DNA of 64,000 bases from an uncultured Eubacteriales bacterium (GCA_959604355.1 CAUHAO010000002.1:97414-161413); one strand, 5' to 3'. Shown: positions 9,020-17,790, counted from the first letter of the stretch. Notes: generated by a model from the letters alone, not told the origin. Program-made: numbers and translations.

Positions 9020-9886
9020 ATGAAGGCAAAGCATTATTTGAGACTTCTTGCGCCTCTATGTATTTTCGGTTTCGCTTTCAGGATCCTTGAAATAATTTTC
9101 GCGATAGAGCCTCAGACAGGATTTTATGTGAACGGAAGCGTTATTCCGACATTATTCAATGTCTATGTCATTATTGCCTCTCTTTTTCTGCTGTCATCTA
9201 TTATTTTCGTAAAGAAAGAAACGAAACCCGTAAGAGCAAGACTCGCATCCTTCGGCAAGATTGAAAGTTTCGTCTCGCTCATGTCGGCGGTATTTTTCCT
9301 TTCTGCGACTATGCAGCAGATACTTCTCAATATTGTAAGCATCAAAAAGTATTCCTCATTTACCGATGTTTTGAAAGATCTTGAAATATATGAGTTTGTC
9401 GTTGCTGTCTTGGCGGCACTTTTCCTTGTCCATCTCTCTTCATCTCCGAAAAAAGCCATAAAGAATAAGTTTTACATCGTTATATCTCTTGCGTGTCCGT
9501 TGTTCTGCCTGCTCAGACTTCTGGAAATATTTACGGATCTCTCTCAGATACTTTCACGCGCATACGGCGACTATTCCATAATTTTTCTTGCGGCATCCGC
9601 TCTCGCGTATATGAATCTGTCTAAAATCATAGCGGGCAACCGCGCCAGAAAATATATGGTGGGATTCGGTATGACCGCCGTATTCTTCGGAGGGATACGT
9701 CTTGCGGATCTCGTAATGCGCATTCTTCCCAATGATCCGTATAATATTTCGCTCGATATCCTTATGGGCTTTGCTGACGTGTTCTCGGCGCTTTTCATCC
9801 TTGTTATTGTTATAAAGGTGATACGTAAGCCCGTAGCGAAAGCTGAGGAGACGAAGAAGTCTGAAATTTCAGAGGTATTACAGTAA
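9020..9886 (+). CDS. Unknown seven-helix membrane protein
   Basis: A 288-residue protein that I do not recognise. It has about seven or eight hydrophobic segments (residues ~8-28, 43-63, 83-105, 122-141, 152-172, 183-201, 216-236, 248-266) and a short charged cytoplasmic tail (KPVAKAEETKKSE). There are no obvious catalytic motifs. AAGGAG (9005-9010) lies nine bases before the ATG. The gene stands alone between its own consensus promoter and a strong terminator, so it is a monocistronic, probably well-expressed unit. Neighbouring genes give no functional hint. Confidence 0.75.
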   Translation: MKAKHYLRLLAPLCIFGFAFRILEIIFAIEPQTGFYVNGSVIPTLFNVYVIIASLFLLSSIIFVKKETKPVRARLASFGKIESFVSLMSAVFFLSATMQQILLNIVSIKKYSSFTDVLKDLEIYEFVVAVLAALFLVHLSSSPKKAIKNKFYIVISLACPLFCLLRLLEIFTDLSQILSRAYGDYSIIFLAASALAYMNLSKIIAGNRARKYMVGFGMTAVFFGGIRLADLVMRILPNDPYNISLDILMGFADVFSALFILVIVIKVIRKPVAKAEETKKSEISEVLQ

Positions 9887-9892
9887 AAACGA

Positions 9893-9918
9893 CAGAGGTG
9901 CTTGCACCTCTGTTTTTC
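9893..9918 (+). terminator. Rho-independent terminator
   Basis: CAGAGGTG-CTTG-CACCTCTG followed by TTTTTCTTTTT. Confidence 0.88.
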
Positions 9919-9994
9919 TTTTTGACGGGAAAAGACATTTTTGCTACAATTGAAATATATTATTCAAAAAAAATCGAAATATACCGGAAATCGC

Positions 9995-10023
9995 TTTACA
10001 AATCACATGAATATTGATATAAT
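9995..10023 (+). promoter_or_regulatory. Sigma-A promoter for glyA
   Basis: TTTACA (9995-10000), 17-base spacer, TATAAT (10018-10023). The leader is about 45 nt and ends in AAGGGGG (10061-10067) before the ATG at 10075. There is no space for a folate or glycine riboswitch. Confidence 0.75.
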
Positions 10024-10074
10024 ATGTATTATATGAATATATAAATTATAGACTCGTTTCAAGGGGGAAAGCCG

Positions 10075-11319
10075 ATGAGAAATATTGATTATGTAACAAA
10101 GTTCGATCCTGAAGTCGGAAATGCGATAAAAGCGGAATATGACCGCCAGTGCAGAAATATTGAGCTTATTGCATCCGAAAACATTGTTTCCGAGACCGTC
10201 ATGGCGGCAATGGGGACGATCCTTACCAATAAGTACGCGGAAGGATATCCGGGTAAAAGATATTACGGCGGATGCGAGTGCGTGGACGTCGTTGAAGATA
10301 TCGCAAGAGACAGAGCAAAACAGCTTTTCGGCGCGGAACACGCAAACGTCCAGCCTCACAGCGGCGCGCAGGCGAACACCGCGGTGTATTTCGCGTTTCT
10401 TAAACCCGGCGATACCATTATGGGTATGAATCTCGCTCACGGCGGACATCTTACTCACGGTTCTCCGGTAAATATTTCCGGCTCTTATTTCAATATCGTG
10501 CCTTACGGCGTCGATGATGTCACCCACAGAATAGATTACGATCAGGTCGAAGCTCTTGCAAAACAGAATAAACCTAAGATTATCGTCGCAGGTGCAAGTG
10601 CATATCCCAGAACTATCGACTTCAAGAAATTTGCAGATATCGCTCATTCCGTCGGTGCACTGCTTATGGTCGATATGGCTCATATTGCGGGACTTGTTGC
10701 GGCAGGTCTTCATCCGTCGCCTGTTCCTTACGCAGATATCGTCACAACGACCACCCATAAGACTCTCCGCGGCCCGAGAGGCGGTATGATTCTTTGCAAG
10801 GAAGAATACGCCAAAGCAATAGATAAGTCAATTTTCCCCGGTACTCAGGGCGGCCCTTTGATGCACGTCATTGCGGCAAAAGCTGTCGCGCTCGGAGAGG
10901 CTCTCAAACCCGAATTCAAGGAATACCAGACTCAGATTGTTAAAAATGCGGCAGTCCTTGCCGATGAACTCATGGCAAAAGGCTTTGACCTTGTTTCCGG
11001 CGGTACAGACAACCACCTTATGCTTGTTGACCTGAGAAAGTTCAATATAACGGGTAAGGAGCTCGAGAAGAAGCTTGACGAGGTGCGTATAACAGCGAAC
11101 AAGAACGCTATTCCCAACGATCCTCAGACGCCTTTCATCACCAGCGGTGTAAGACTCGGTACGCCCGCAGTCACATCCAGAGGTTTCAACGAGGACGATA
11201 TGCGCGTCGTTGCGGATTGCATCTATCAGACCGCGGCTCATTTTGAGAAAGCAGATGAGATCCGAGCGGCAGTCGCCGAACTTTGCATGAAACATCCCAT
11301 TTATCAGAATATAGACTGA
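10075..11319 (+). CDS. glyA: Serine hydroxymethyltransferase
   Basis: This cytosolic PLP enzyme interconverts serine and glycine while loading one carbon on tetrahydrofolate. It is 414 residues, the usual bacterial length. Diagnostic motifs are IASENIVS near residue 33, the GCECVDVVED substrate loop, HGGHLTHG, the VDMAHIAGLVA strand, and the PLP lysine in TTTTHKTLRGPRGG (about residues 223-236). The gene has its own promoter and is followed after 30 bases by rarA, with which it may be co-transcribed. Confidence 0.97.
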   Translation: MRNIDYVTKFDPEVGNAIKAEYDRQCRNIELIASENIVSETVMAAMGTILTNKYAEGYPGKRYYGGCECVDVVEDIARDRAKQLFGAEHANVQPHSGAQANTAVYFAFLKPGDTIMGMNLAHGGHLTHGSPVNISGSYFNIVPYGVDDVTHRIDYDQVEALAKQNKPKIIVAGASAYPRTIDFKKFADIAHSVGALLMVDMAHIAGLVAAGLHPSPVPYADIVTTTTHKTLRGPRGGMILCKEEYAKAIDKSIFPGTQGGPLMHVIAAKAVALGEALKPEFKEYQTQIVKNAAVLADELMAKGFDLVSGGTDNHLMLVDLRKFNITGKELEKKLDEVRITANKNAIPNDPQTPFITSGVRLGTPAVTSRGFNEDDMRVVADCIYQTAAHFEKADEIRAAVAELCMKHPIYQNID

Positions 11320-11349
11320 TTTGCGGTTTCCGCAGAAGAGGAATATCAT

Positions 11350-12633
11350 ATGGCCACATACGAACCATTGGCGGCGCGCATGCGCCCGTCATCGCTCGAC
11401 GATTTTGTCGGTCAGCAGCATCTTGTCGCAAAAGACAGACCGTTGCGCAGAATAATCGACAGCGGCAATATTCCGAATATGATATTTTACGGCTCATCCG
11501 GTATAGGCAAGACGACTCTTGCCTATATCATTGCGGGAAAAACACAGAAAACTTTATATAAACTCAACGCCACCACAGCCTCTTCCGGCGATATCAAGGA
11601 GATAATATCGCAGCTTGACGGGCTTACGGGCGAAAACGGCGTTATACTGTATCTTGACGAGATACAGTATTTTAATAAAAAGCAACAGCAGCTTCTGCTC
11701 GAATTCATCGAGAGCGGAAAAATCACATTGATAGCCTCAACGACTGAAAATCCGTATTTTTATATTTATAACGCAATACTCAGCCGCTGTACTGTTTTTG
11801 AGTTCAAGCCTGTGCCTTCAAAGGATGTGGAGAAAGCGGTAAAGAGGGGATTTGACCGAGTCGCGGCAGACTCCGAAATACGGCTGAAGATCGAGGACGG
11901 CGTCATTGAATACATAGCGGCAAGCTGCGGCGGGGATGTAAGAAAGTCTCTCAATACCGTGGAGCTGCTCACGGCGTCACGTCCCGGACAGCAGGTTGTC
12001 GAGGTCTCGCTTGAAGCGGCGAAAATGCTTTCTCAGAAGAGCAATATGCGCTATGACCGCGACGGTGACGCGCATTATGATATTCTTTCCGCGTTTCAGA
12101 AGTCGATACGCGGCTCCGACCCCGATGCATCGATACATTATCTTGCGCGTCTTATCGAGGGCGGTGATATGGCATCGATCTGCCGCAGACTTCTTGTTAT
12201 CGCGTCCGAGGATATAGGCCTTGCATTCCCGCAGGCGATATCAATAACAAAAGCGTGCGTGGATTCTGCGCTGCAGCTTGGGTTTCCTGAAGCTCGTATT
12301 CCGCTGGCGGAGGCTGTGATACTCCTTGCGACAGCTCCCAAGTCAAATTCGGGGATCTGCGCCATAGATGCGGCTCTTGAAAAAGTACGTTCGGGCGAAT
12401 GCGGAGACATACCCGCGCATCTCAAAGATACGCATTACAGCGGTGCGGCGAAAATGGGCAGGGGGCTGGAATACAAATACCCACACAGTTTTCCCAACAG
12501 TTGGGTAAAACAGCAATATTTACCTGATAGCATCAAAAATGATGTTTATTACGAATACGGAAATAATAAGACCGAACAGGCGGCAGCCGCATATTGGGAT
12601 AAGATAAAAAATGAAAAAACTGACAAAAAATGA
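11350..12633 (+). CDS. rarA: Replication-associated recombination protein A (RarA/MgsA AAA ATPase)
   Basis: A 427-residue clamp-loader-like AAA+ ATPase that acts at stalled replication forks and gapped DNA. The N-terminus shows LAARMRPSSLDDFVGQQHL. Walker A is YGSSGIGKTTL (about residues 48-58), Walker B VILYLDEIQYFNKKQQ, and the sensor region IASTTENPYF. The C-terminal MgsA-type tetramerisation part contains ASEDIGLAFPQA and the terminal YKYPHSFPNSWVKQQYLP. Length and motifs match the family throughout. Its 3' end overlaps nth by 23 bases. Confidence 0.95.
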   Translation: MATYEPLAARMRPSSLDDFVGQQHLVAKDRPLRRIIDSGNIPNMIFYGSSGIGKTTLAYIIAGKTQKTLYKLNATTASSGDIKEIISQLDGLTGENGVILYLDEIQYFNKKQQQLLLEFIESGKITLIASTTENPYFYIYNAILSRCTVFEFKPVPSKDVEKAVKRGFDRVAADSEIRLKIEDGVIEYIAASCGGDVRKSLNTVELLTASRPGQQVVEVSLEAAKMLSQKSNMRYDRDGDAHYDILSAFQKSIRGSDPDASIHYLARLIEGGDMASICRRLLVIASEDIGLAFPQAISITKACVDSALQLGFPEARIPLAEAVILLATAPKSNSGICAIDAALEKVRSGECGDIPAHLKDTHYSGAAKMGRGLEYKYPHSFPNSWVKQQYLPDSIKNDVYYEYGNNKTEQAAAAYWDKIKNEKTDKK

Positions 12634-13261
12634 GGCCCTGCAGGTCCACGACCGACTTTTGCAGATGTATCCGGACCGCCGCTGTGCGCTGGAGTATTCT
12701 TCGCCGTTCCAGCTCCTTGTGGCGGCACGGCTTTCCGCGCAATGCACCGATATACGTGTCAACGAGGTAACCGAAAAGCTTTTTGAGGTTTATCCTACGG
12801 AGAAAGAACTGGCGGCAGCTCTTCCCGAAGAGGTGGAACGGATAATATTTTCATGCGGACTGTATAAAACCAAAACTCACGACATTATCGCCGCCGCAAA
12901 GCAGGTTGTCGCTCTCGGCGCGATACCCGACACTATGGATGGAATGCTTCAGCTTCCGGGGGTCGGACGGAAAATAGCAAATCTGCTTTTGGGCGAAATT
13001 TACGGCTGTCCCGGTGTCGTCATAGTTGACACTCATTGCATAAGACTTGCAAACAGAATAGGTTTTTGCGAGGAAAAAGACCCGAAAAAGATAGAAATGC
13101 TCCTGCGTAAAGTGATCCCCGCGCAGACAAGCCTTGATTTTTGTCACGCCATAGTATGGCACGGCAGAAAGGTCTGCAAAGCTCCGAATCCCGACTGTGA
13201 GCATTGTGGGCTTAATGATATATGCAGAAAAAATATTGTGATAAAAGGTAAAAAGAAATGA
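12611..13261 (+). CDS. nth: Endonuclease III (DNA glycosylase/AP lyase)
   Basis: This 216-residue base-excision repair enzyme removes oxidised pyrimidines and cuts the abasic site. The helix-hairpin-helix LPGVGRKIAN contains the catalytic Lys, and VDTH carries the catalytic Asp. The C-terminal [4Fe-4S] cluster motif is C-X6-C-X2-C-X5-C (C KAPNPD C EH C GLNDI C), complete. The start lies within rarA and the stop overlaps prmA by ATGA, so the three genes are probably translationally coupled. Confidence 0.96.
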   Translation: MKKLTKNEALQVHDRLLQMYPDRRCALEYSSPFQLLVAARLSAQCTDIRVNEVTEKLFEVYPTEKELAAALPEEVERIIFSCGLYKTKTHDIIAAAKQVVALGAIPDTMDGMLQLPGVGRKIANLLLGEIYGCPGVVIVDTHCIRLANRIGFCEEKDPKKIEMLLRKVIPAQTSLDFCHAIVWHGRKVCKAPNPDCEHCGLNDICRKNIVIKGKKK

Positions 13262-14187
13262 AATATAATGAGGTCCTTATTAAAATAAAATCTTCCGACG
13301 GAGAAGCGGCATGCAATATTGCAAGCATGCTTGACGTCGGCGGACTGTATCTTGAAGATTATTCGGATATGATGGACTGTCAGCTTGTAAAGAGTGTCGG
13401 AATAATCGACGACGACCTGCTCAATAAGGACCGTACCCGCGCGACGCTCCACGTTTACCTGAGCCGGGATATCAATCTTGCCGAGGCTACAGAATATCTC
13501 AAAGAAAGATATACAGACGTCGGCATTGAATATGAAATAAGCCTTTCCCAGATCGACGAGGATGAATACGCGACATCATGGAAAAAGTTCTATAAGCCTT
13601 TCAAGGTCGGCAAACATATCGTTGTCGTTCCCGAATGGGAAAAATACGACGCGAAAGAAGGAGAGATCCCGCTTGTTATCGACCCCGGAATGGCTTTCGG
13701 TACAGGCTCGCACGAAACGACAAGCAGCTGTATCGAAGCGGTGCAGAAATATGTGAAGGCTGATGACACGGTGCTTGACGTCGGCTGCGGAAGCGGCATA
13801 CTGTCGATATCCGCATTGCTCATGGGCGCGAAAGAGGCGACGGGGCTTGACGTTGACAGTATAGCAGTCGAAGTCTCCAAACGTAACGCGGCACTCAATA
13901 CTTTTAATGGTGCATATTACGCTTATAAATGCAATATTCTCGAAGAAGAGCCGCCTGTCGGGAGCAAAAAGTTCAATGTTGTCACTGCGAACATAGTCGC
14001 GGACATAATAATAATGCTCAGCGGCATTATCGGAAAATATATCGAAGAAAACGGCTATTTCATAGTTTCGGGAATAATCACCGAGCGTGCACCTGAAGTC
14101 GTAGCAGCGCTTGAAAAAAACAATTTCAAAATTATAGACAGCAAAGAAAACAAAGGCTGGATGATGTACGTTGCAACAGCGAAATAA
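13258..14187 (+). CDS. prmA: Ribosomal protein L11 methyltransferase
   Basis: This SAM-dependent enzyme methylates L11 at lysines and the N-terminus. At 309 residues it has an N-terminal substrate-recognition domain (~1-85) and a Rossmann methyltransferase domain with GMAFGTGSHETT (about residues 142-153), motif I VLDVGCGSGILS and the motif IV region VTANIVADII. The start overlaps the nth stop (ATGA). A terminator follows at 14205, closing the glyA-prmA run. Confidence 0.94.
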   Translation: MKYNEVLIKIKSSDGEAACNIASMLDVGGLYLEDYSDMMDCQLVKSVGIIDDDLLNKDRTRATLHVYLSRDINLAEATEYLKERYTDVGIEYEISLSQIDEDEYATSWKKFYKPFKVGKHIVVVPEWEKYDAKEGEIPLVIDPGMAFGTGSHETTSSCIEAVQKYVKADDTVLDVGCGSGILSISALLMGAKEATGLDVDSIAVEVSKRNAALNTFNGAYYAYKCNILEEEPPVGSKKFNVVTANIVADIIIMLSGIIGKYIEENGYFIVSGIITERAPEVVAALEKNNFKIIDSKENKGWMMYVATAK

Positions 14188-14204
14188 TTAAAATGTATAT
14201 ACGG

Positions 14205-14236
14205 ATACCGCGGTTTTATTTCCGCGGTATTTTTGT
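14205..14236 (+). terminator. Rho-independent terminator after prmA
   Basis: ATACCGCGG and CCGCGGTAT, a perfect 9-bp stem with an 8-base loop, then TTTTTG. It separates vegetative genes from the sporulation block. Confidence 0.85.
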
Positions 14237-14263
14237 ATATTTAAGGTTTTTCAAGAAATAATA
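14235..14263 (+). promoter_or_regulatory. Candidate sigma-G promoter for spoVA genes
   Basis: GTATA (14235-14239) matches the sigma-F/G -35 GYATA; 17 bases later AATAATA (14257-14263) matches the -10 CATNNTA at six of seven positions. In spore-formers spoVA genes are expressed in the forespore from sigma-G promoters. This is inferred from sequence only; the first base of the -10 is off consensus. Confidence 0.4.
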
Positions 14264-14294
14264 CAACCGATATCAGTTAAAAGGTGGTATTGGT

Positions 14295-14738
14295 ATGAAA
14301 GCAGAAGACTATCAGACTCTTGTTGATAAGAAAACAAAAAATTCCCCAATGCTGAAAGACTGCATTCTCGCGTATGTTATCGGCGGCGGAATATGTATGC
14401 TCGGGCAAGCGTTTTTCGATATTTACACAAAGGCATGCAATCTGCCTGAAGAAACCGCTGGAACATTCGTGTCAATCACGCTCGTTTTTCTGACTGCTCT
14501 TTTTACGGGCATAGGCTGGTTTGACGAGCTCGGAAAAGTCGCCGGCGCGGGTACTCTTGTTCCCATAACCGGATTTGCAAACGCGATGGTATCTCCCGCG
14601 GTCGAGTTCAAGACCGAAGGCGTGATCCTCGGCATAGGGCCGAAGCTTTTCTCAATAGCGGGGTCCGTAATCGTTTACGGTACTGTCGCGGCATTTATTT
14701 ACGGATTGATCTACTATGTGTTTACGAGGTTGATATGA
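14295..14738 (+). CDS. spoVAC: Stage V sporulation protein AC
   Basis: A 147-residue inner-membrane protein of the SpoVA channel that moves dipicolinic acid into the forespore and out at germination; SpoVAC of Bacillus behaves as a mechanosensitive channel. Visible features are a soluble N-terminus (YQTLVDKKTKNSP) and four to five helices with the family motif GGGICMLGQ (about residues 34-42) and GAGTLVPITGFANAM. The start has AAGGTGG upstream. The stop overlaps spoVAD (ATGA). spoVAC-AD-AE is the minimal set conserved in Clostridia. Confidence 0.95.
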   Translation: MKAEDYQTLVDKKTKNSPMLKDCILAYVIGGGICMLGQAFFDIYTKACNLPEETAGTFVSITLVFLTALFTGIGWFDELGKVAGAGTLVPITGFANAMVSPAVEFKTEGVILGIGPKLFSIAGSVIVYGTVAAFIYGLIYYVFTRLI

Positions 14739-15751
14739 CGAAAAAAATCGGTACGGGAACATATGTTTTTTCATCCCCTGTGAAAATCAGAGATTATGAG
14801 GTTACTGTCGGTCAGAAAGAAAAGGAAGGACCGCTCGGAGAATACTTTAAGTATTATTCCGATGACGAATACTTCGGGCAGGCTTCATTCGAACAAGCCG
14901 AAACATTTATGCAAAAGGAGGTACTCGGCCGTGTTATTCAAAAGCAAGGACTTTCCGAACAAGATATTGACTTTGTCTTTGCGGGCGATCTACTCAATCA
15001 GTGCACTGGTTCGAACTATAGCGTTCGTGATCTTGATGTGCAGTTTTTTGGGCTCTATGGCGCTTGCTCGACAATGGCTGAATCGATGATATTATCATCA
15101 ATGACCATAGACGGAGGCTTCGCGGAGCGCGCACTTGCGATGACAAGTTCACATTTCTGTTCTGCGGAAAGGCAGTTCCGATATCCGCTCGAATACGGAT
15201 CACAGCGTCCGCCGGCGGCTCAATGGACTGTTACGGGCGCGGGCTGCGTACTGCTTGACGCAAGCGTCGGAAACGTATCGGTAAAGCAATGCTGTCCCGG
15301 CACTATCTGCGATATGGGAATAACGGATATTTCAAATATGGGTGCTGCAATGGCTCCGGCGGCGGCGCTGACCCTGAGAAAATTTCTTACGGACACAGGT
15401 ACAAAGCCCGACGACTACGATCTCATAGTCACGGGGGACCTCGGCGCGGTCGGCTCGGAACTGCTCAGAGAACTCATGATGGAAGACGGCACGCAGCTCG
15501 GCACTAATTACAACGACTGCGGCCTGATGATATACAACATCGAGACACAGGACGTTCATTCCGGAGGGTCGGGCTGCGGCTGCTCTGCGAGTGTCCTTAC
15601 AGGATATATATTGCCTGAAATGGAGAAGGGGACGTACAAAAACGTTCTTTTCATCACTACCGGAGCTTTAATGAGCCCCACGATGAATATGCAGGGCGAA
15701 AGTATTCCGGGAATAGCCCATCTTATAAATCTCGTCGGAGGTGCTGTATGA
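14735..15751 (+). CDS. spoVAD: Stage V sporulation protein AD
   Basis: A 338-residue thiolase-fold protein that binds dipicolinic acid and works with the SpoVA membrane channel on the forespore inner membrane. Family landmarks are GTYVFSSPVKI near the N-terminus, LLNQCTGSNYSVRD, GACSTMAESM (the thiolase-like position), ERQFRYPLEYG and NDCGLMIY. Length equals Bacillus SpoVAD. It overlaps spoVAC and spoVAE by four bases each, so the three proteins are probably made in coupled fashion. Confidence 0.97.
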   Translation: MTKKIGTGTYVFSSPVKIRDYEVTVGQKEKEGPLGEYFKYYSDDEYFGQASFEQAETFMQKEVLGRVIQKQGLSEQDIDFVFAGDLLNQCTGSNYSVRDLDVQFFGLYGACSTMAESMILSSMTIDGGFAERALAMTSSHFCSAERQFRYPLEYGSQRPPAAQWTVTGAGCVLLDASVGNVSVKQCCPGTICDMGITDISNMGAAMAPAAALTLRKFLTDTGTKPDDYDLIVTGDLGAVGSELLRELMMEDGTQLGTNYNDCGLMIYNIETQDVHSGGSGCGCSASVLTGYILPEMEKGTYKNVLFITTGALMSPTMNMQGESIPGIAHLINLVGGAV

Positions 15752-16101
15752 GTTATCTTTGGTCTTTTGTCATAGGCGGCGCGTTCTGCCTTGTGGGACA
15801 GATACTGATAGAAAAGACAAAGCTCACCCCCGCAAGGATCCTTGTCGGGTATGTCGTCGCGGGCGTATTTCTTTCCGCGATAGGCGTGTATCAGTATATT
15901 GCCGATTTCGCGGGAGCGGGCGCAAGCGTCCCGTTGACGGGGTTCGGACATTCACTTGCCAAAGCAACGGCTAAGGCGATAGAAGAAAAAGGTTTCCTCG
16001 GAGTATTCACAGGCGGTCTTACGGGAACAGCGGGCGGCATAGCCGCGGCTATTGTTTTCGGATATTTCGCGGCGCTTCTGTTCAGATCCAGGAAAAAATA
16101 A
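15748..16101 (+). CDS. spoVAE: Stage V sporulation protein AE (SpoVAEb type)
   Basis: A 117-residue inner-membrane protein with about four helices that is homologous to SpoVAC. Motifs include GGAFCLVGQ (about residues 9-17) and the conserved GAGASVPLTGFGHSL. It is the third component of the dipicolinic-acid channel. There is no following spoVAF or germinant receptor gene; instead the spoIIIA operon begins 54 bases on. Confidence 0.94.
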   Translation: MSYLWSFVIGGAFCLVGQILIEKTKLTPARILVGYVVAGVFLSAIGVYQYIADFAGAGASVPLTGFGHSLAKATAKAIEEKGFLGVFTGGLTGTAGGIAAAIVFGYFAALLFRSRKK

Positions 16102-16107
16102 AGAGTA

Positions 16108-16134
16108 ATATTTTGACAAGCCCCCCAATACATT
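16108..16134 (+). promoter_or_regulatory. Candidate sigma-E promoter for spoIIIA operon
   Basis: ATATT (16108-16112), a 14-base spacer and AATACATT (16127-16134). The latter agrees with the sigma-E -10 consensus CATACAHT at seven of eight positions and the spacing is the normal one. spoIIIA is a mother-cell sigma-E operon in Bacillus. A start near 16141 would give a leader of only about 14 nt, beginning at the ribosome site. Confidence 0.5.
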
Positions 16135-16153
16135 GTTACAAAGGGGGCTTGTT
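16115..16153 (+). promoter_or_regulatory. Hairpin that includes the spoIIIAA ribosome-binding site
   Basis: ACAAGCCCCC (16116-16125) pairs perfectly with GGGGGCTTGT (16143-16152), extendable by a G-U pair. The 3' arm contains most of AAGGGGG, the ribosome site of spoIIIAA. The 5' arm lies upstream of the predicted sigma-E transcription start, so only RNA reading through from spoVA would form the hairpin. It lacks a T-tract, so it is a poor terminator. Confidence 0.55.
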
Positions 16154-16154
16154 C

Positions 16155-17141
16155 ATGCTTTCTGAAGTCGAAGAATTCCTGCCGCGAAAGCTGTCGGCGG
16201 CTCTGCGAAAAGCGGGAAAAAGTCTGGACGGATTAAAAGAGATCCGTATCGCATCGTCCGCCCCTGCGGCGCTTGTGTTCCCGGACGGAGTGAAATATAT
16301 CGATGTTGCAGGGAGATTCGTTACGAGAGAAAAGGCCGTGAGCATATATCCTGGTGAGATGCCGGAGATATTCGCGGCGGTATGTAAAAATTCCGTATAC
16401 TCATACGAGGATCAAATCCGCAGCGGATATATAACTACGGAGACGGGCATGCGAGTCGGACTTTGCGGAACGGCGGTTGTTACAGACGAAAACGTAACGG
16501 GGATGAAAAACATAACGAGCCTTGTCTTCCGCATCGGCCGCGAAGTGACGGGGTGCGCGGAAGAAATGTTCGGATACATATTTGACGGCGTTCGGATTGT
16601 CAATACGGTCATTGTTTCGGCGCCGGGCTGCGGTAAGACCACTGTTTTGCGCGATATTTCAAGATGTTTCTCGCAAAAAGGTGTCCGTGCGTGCGTTGTT
16701 GACGAGCGTAACGAGATAGCCGCAATGAGCGGCGGCGTGGCAAGGTTCAATGTGGGCTTTCTGACGGATGTCCTGACAGGGTTCAGCAAGGCGGACGGCA
16801 TAATACGTGCCATACGCACGCTTTCGCCGCAGGTTGTGCTGTGCGACGAATTAGGTACTGTCGACGAGGCGGAACAGCTCCTGTACGCTATGAACAGCGG
16901 ATGCGGTTTCGTAATCACCGCACACGCGGGATCCGTCAAAGAGGCGGAATCAAGGGAATGCATCCGCAAATTGACGGAAAACGGCGCGATTAAACAGATA
17001 ATTTTTATCGGTAAATCTTTCATCCGCGACCATCGGGTGTTCGATGTCAAGACGCTGGATCTTGCCGAAAGGATGGATGAAAATGAAGACTATTGCGATG
17101 TTAATTCTCTTCGCAGCGTGTTCGCTGACGGGACTTTATAA
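16155..17141 (+). CDS. spoIIIAA: Stage III sporulation protein AA (secretion ATPase-like)
   Basis: This 328-residue cytoplasmic ATPase, related to type II/IV secretion ATPases, powers the SpoIIIA-SpoIIQ channel between mother cell and forespore. Motifs: SYEDQIRSGYIT and GMRVGLCGTA, Walker A VSAPGCGKTTVLRD (about residues 154-167), VVDERNEIAAM, and Walker B-like VVLCDELGTVDEAEQL. The ATG at 16155 is chosen over upstream codons because AAGGGGG ends eight bases before it. The 3' end overlaps spoIIIAB. Confidence 0.96.
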   Translation: MLSEVEEFLPRKLSAALRKAGKSLDGLKEIRIASSAPAALVFPDGVKYIDVAGRFVTREKAVSIYPGEMPEIFAAVCKNSVYSYEDQIRSGYITTETGMRVGLCGTAVVTDENVTGMKNITSLVFRIGREVTGCAEEMFGYIFDGVRIVNTVIVSAPGCGKTTVLRDISRCFSQKGVRACVVDERNEIAAMSGGVARFNVGFLTDVLTGFSKADGIIRAIRTLSPQVVLCDELGTVDEAEQLLYAMNSGCGFVITAHAGSVKEAESRECIRKLTENGAIKQIIFIGKSFIRDHRVFDVKTLDLAERMDENEDYCDVNSLRSVFADGTL

Positions 17142-17565
17142 GAGCGCTTGCTTGAGGTATCGCTGTTCGGAGTTGGGCGCCTTCCTTAAAGGTTTTGAAC
17201 GAATAGATCTGGAGCTGAAGCACTCTCCCGAACAGTCTTCTCAGATCCTTTTGCGTGCGTTTGAGGCTTCCGGCAGAGCGCTTTTTCGCGCAATTGCCGA
17301 AAAGCCGAACAATGCATATGACAATATCCGTGACGGACTGATACAAGCCTCGTGGCTGACGGAAAAGGACTGGAGAATCATAGATAGATTCTTTGTGTCA
17401 TTCGGAAAGACAGACAGAAAATTGCAGCAGGAGCTGTGCGGAAAAACCTTGGCGGAGCTTGAACAACAGAAGAAAGATGCTGACGACAAATGCTCAAAAA
17501 CGGCGGGGGTCTGGCTCAGGTCGGGAATACTTGCAGGGGCGTTCGCTGTCGTCATGTTTATATAA
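17083..17565 (+). CDS. spoIIIAB: Stage III sporulation protein AB
   Basis: A 160-residue protein related to GspF-type platform proteins of secretion systems. It has an N-terminal helix and a C-terminal helix (SGILAGAFAVVMFI) with a helical region between them containing LGAFLKGFERIDLELKHS. The ATG at 17083 has AAAGGA nine bases upstream; in-frame ATGs at 17044 and 17077 are worse placed. The gene overlaps spoIIIAA by 59 bases. Confidence 0.9.
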   Translation: MKTIAMLILFAACSLTGLYKSACLRYRCSELGAFLKGFERIDLELKHSPEQSSQILLRAFEASGRALFRAIAEKPNNAYDNIRDGLIQASWLTEKDWRIIDRFFVSFGKTDRKLQQELCGKTLAELEQQKKDADDKCSKTAGVWLRSGILAGAFAVVMFI

Positions 17566-17578
17566 GGGATAATACATA

Positions 17579-17782
17579 ATGAATACAGATCTCCTTTTTC
17601 AGATTGCGGCTATCGGGATCATAGTTTCGCTTCTTAGTCAGCTGCTTACAAAATCCGATCGCTCGGAACACGCACTTATGGTCACGATAGCAGGGCTGAT
17701 AATAGTGATAATGCTTGTCATGGGGGAAATCCGCACGCTTTTTGACACTATGAAAAGCATTTTCGCACTTTCGGGCAGATAG
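17579..17782 (+). CDS. spoIIIAC: Stage III sporulation protein AC
   Basis: A 67-residue membrane protein with two helices, the expected length for SpoIIIAC. Residues such as LFQIAAIGIIVSLL and the loop KSDRSEHA are typical. It belongs to the membrane part of the SpoIIIA complex. Position between AB and AD in canonical order makes the call secure. Confidence 0.93.
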   Translation: MNTDLLFQIAAIGIIVSLLSQLLTKSDRSEHALMVTIAGLIIVIMLVMGEIRTLFDTMKSIFALSGR

Positions 17783-17790
17783 GGAACATT

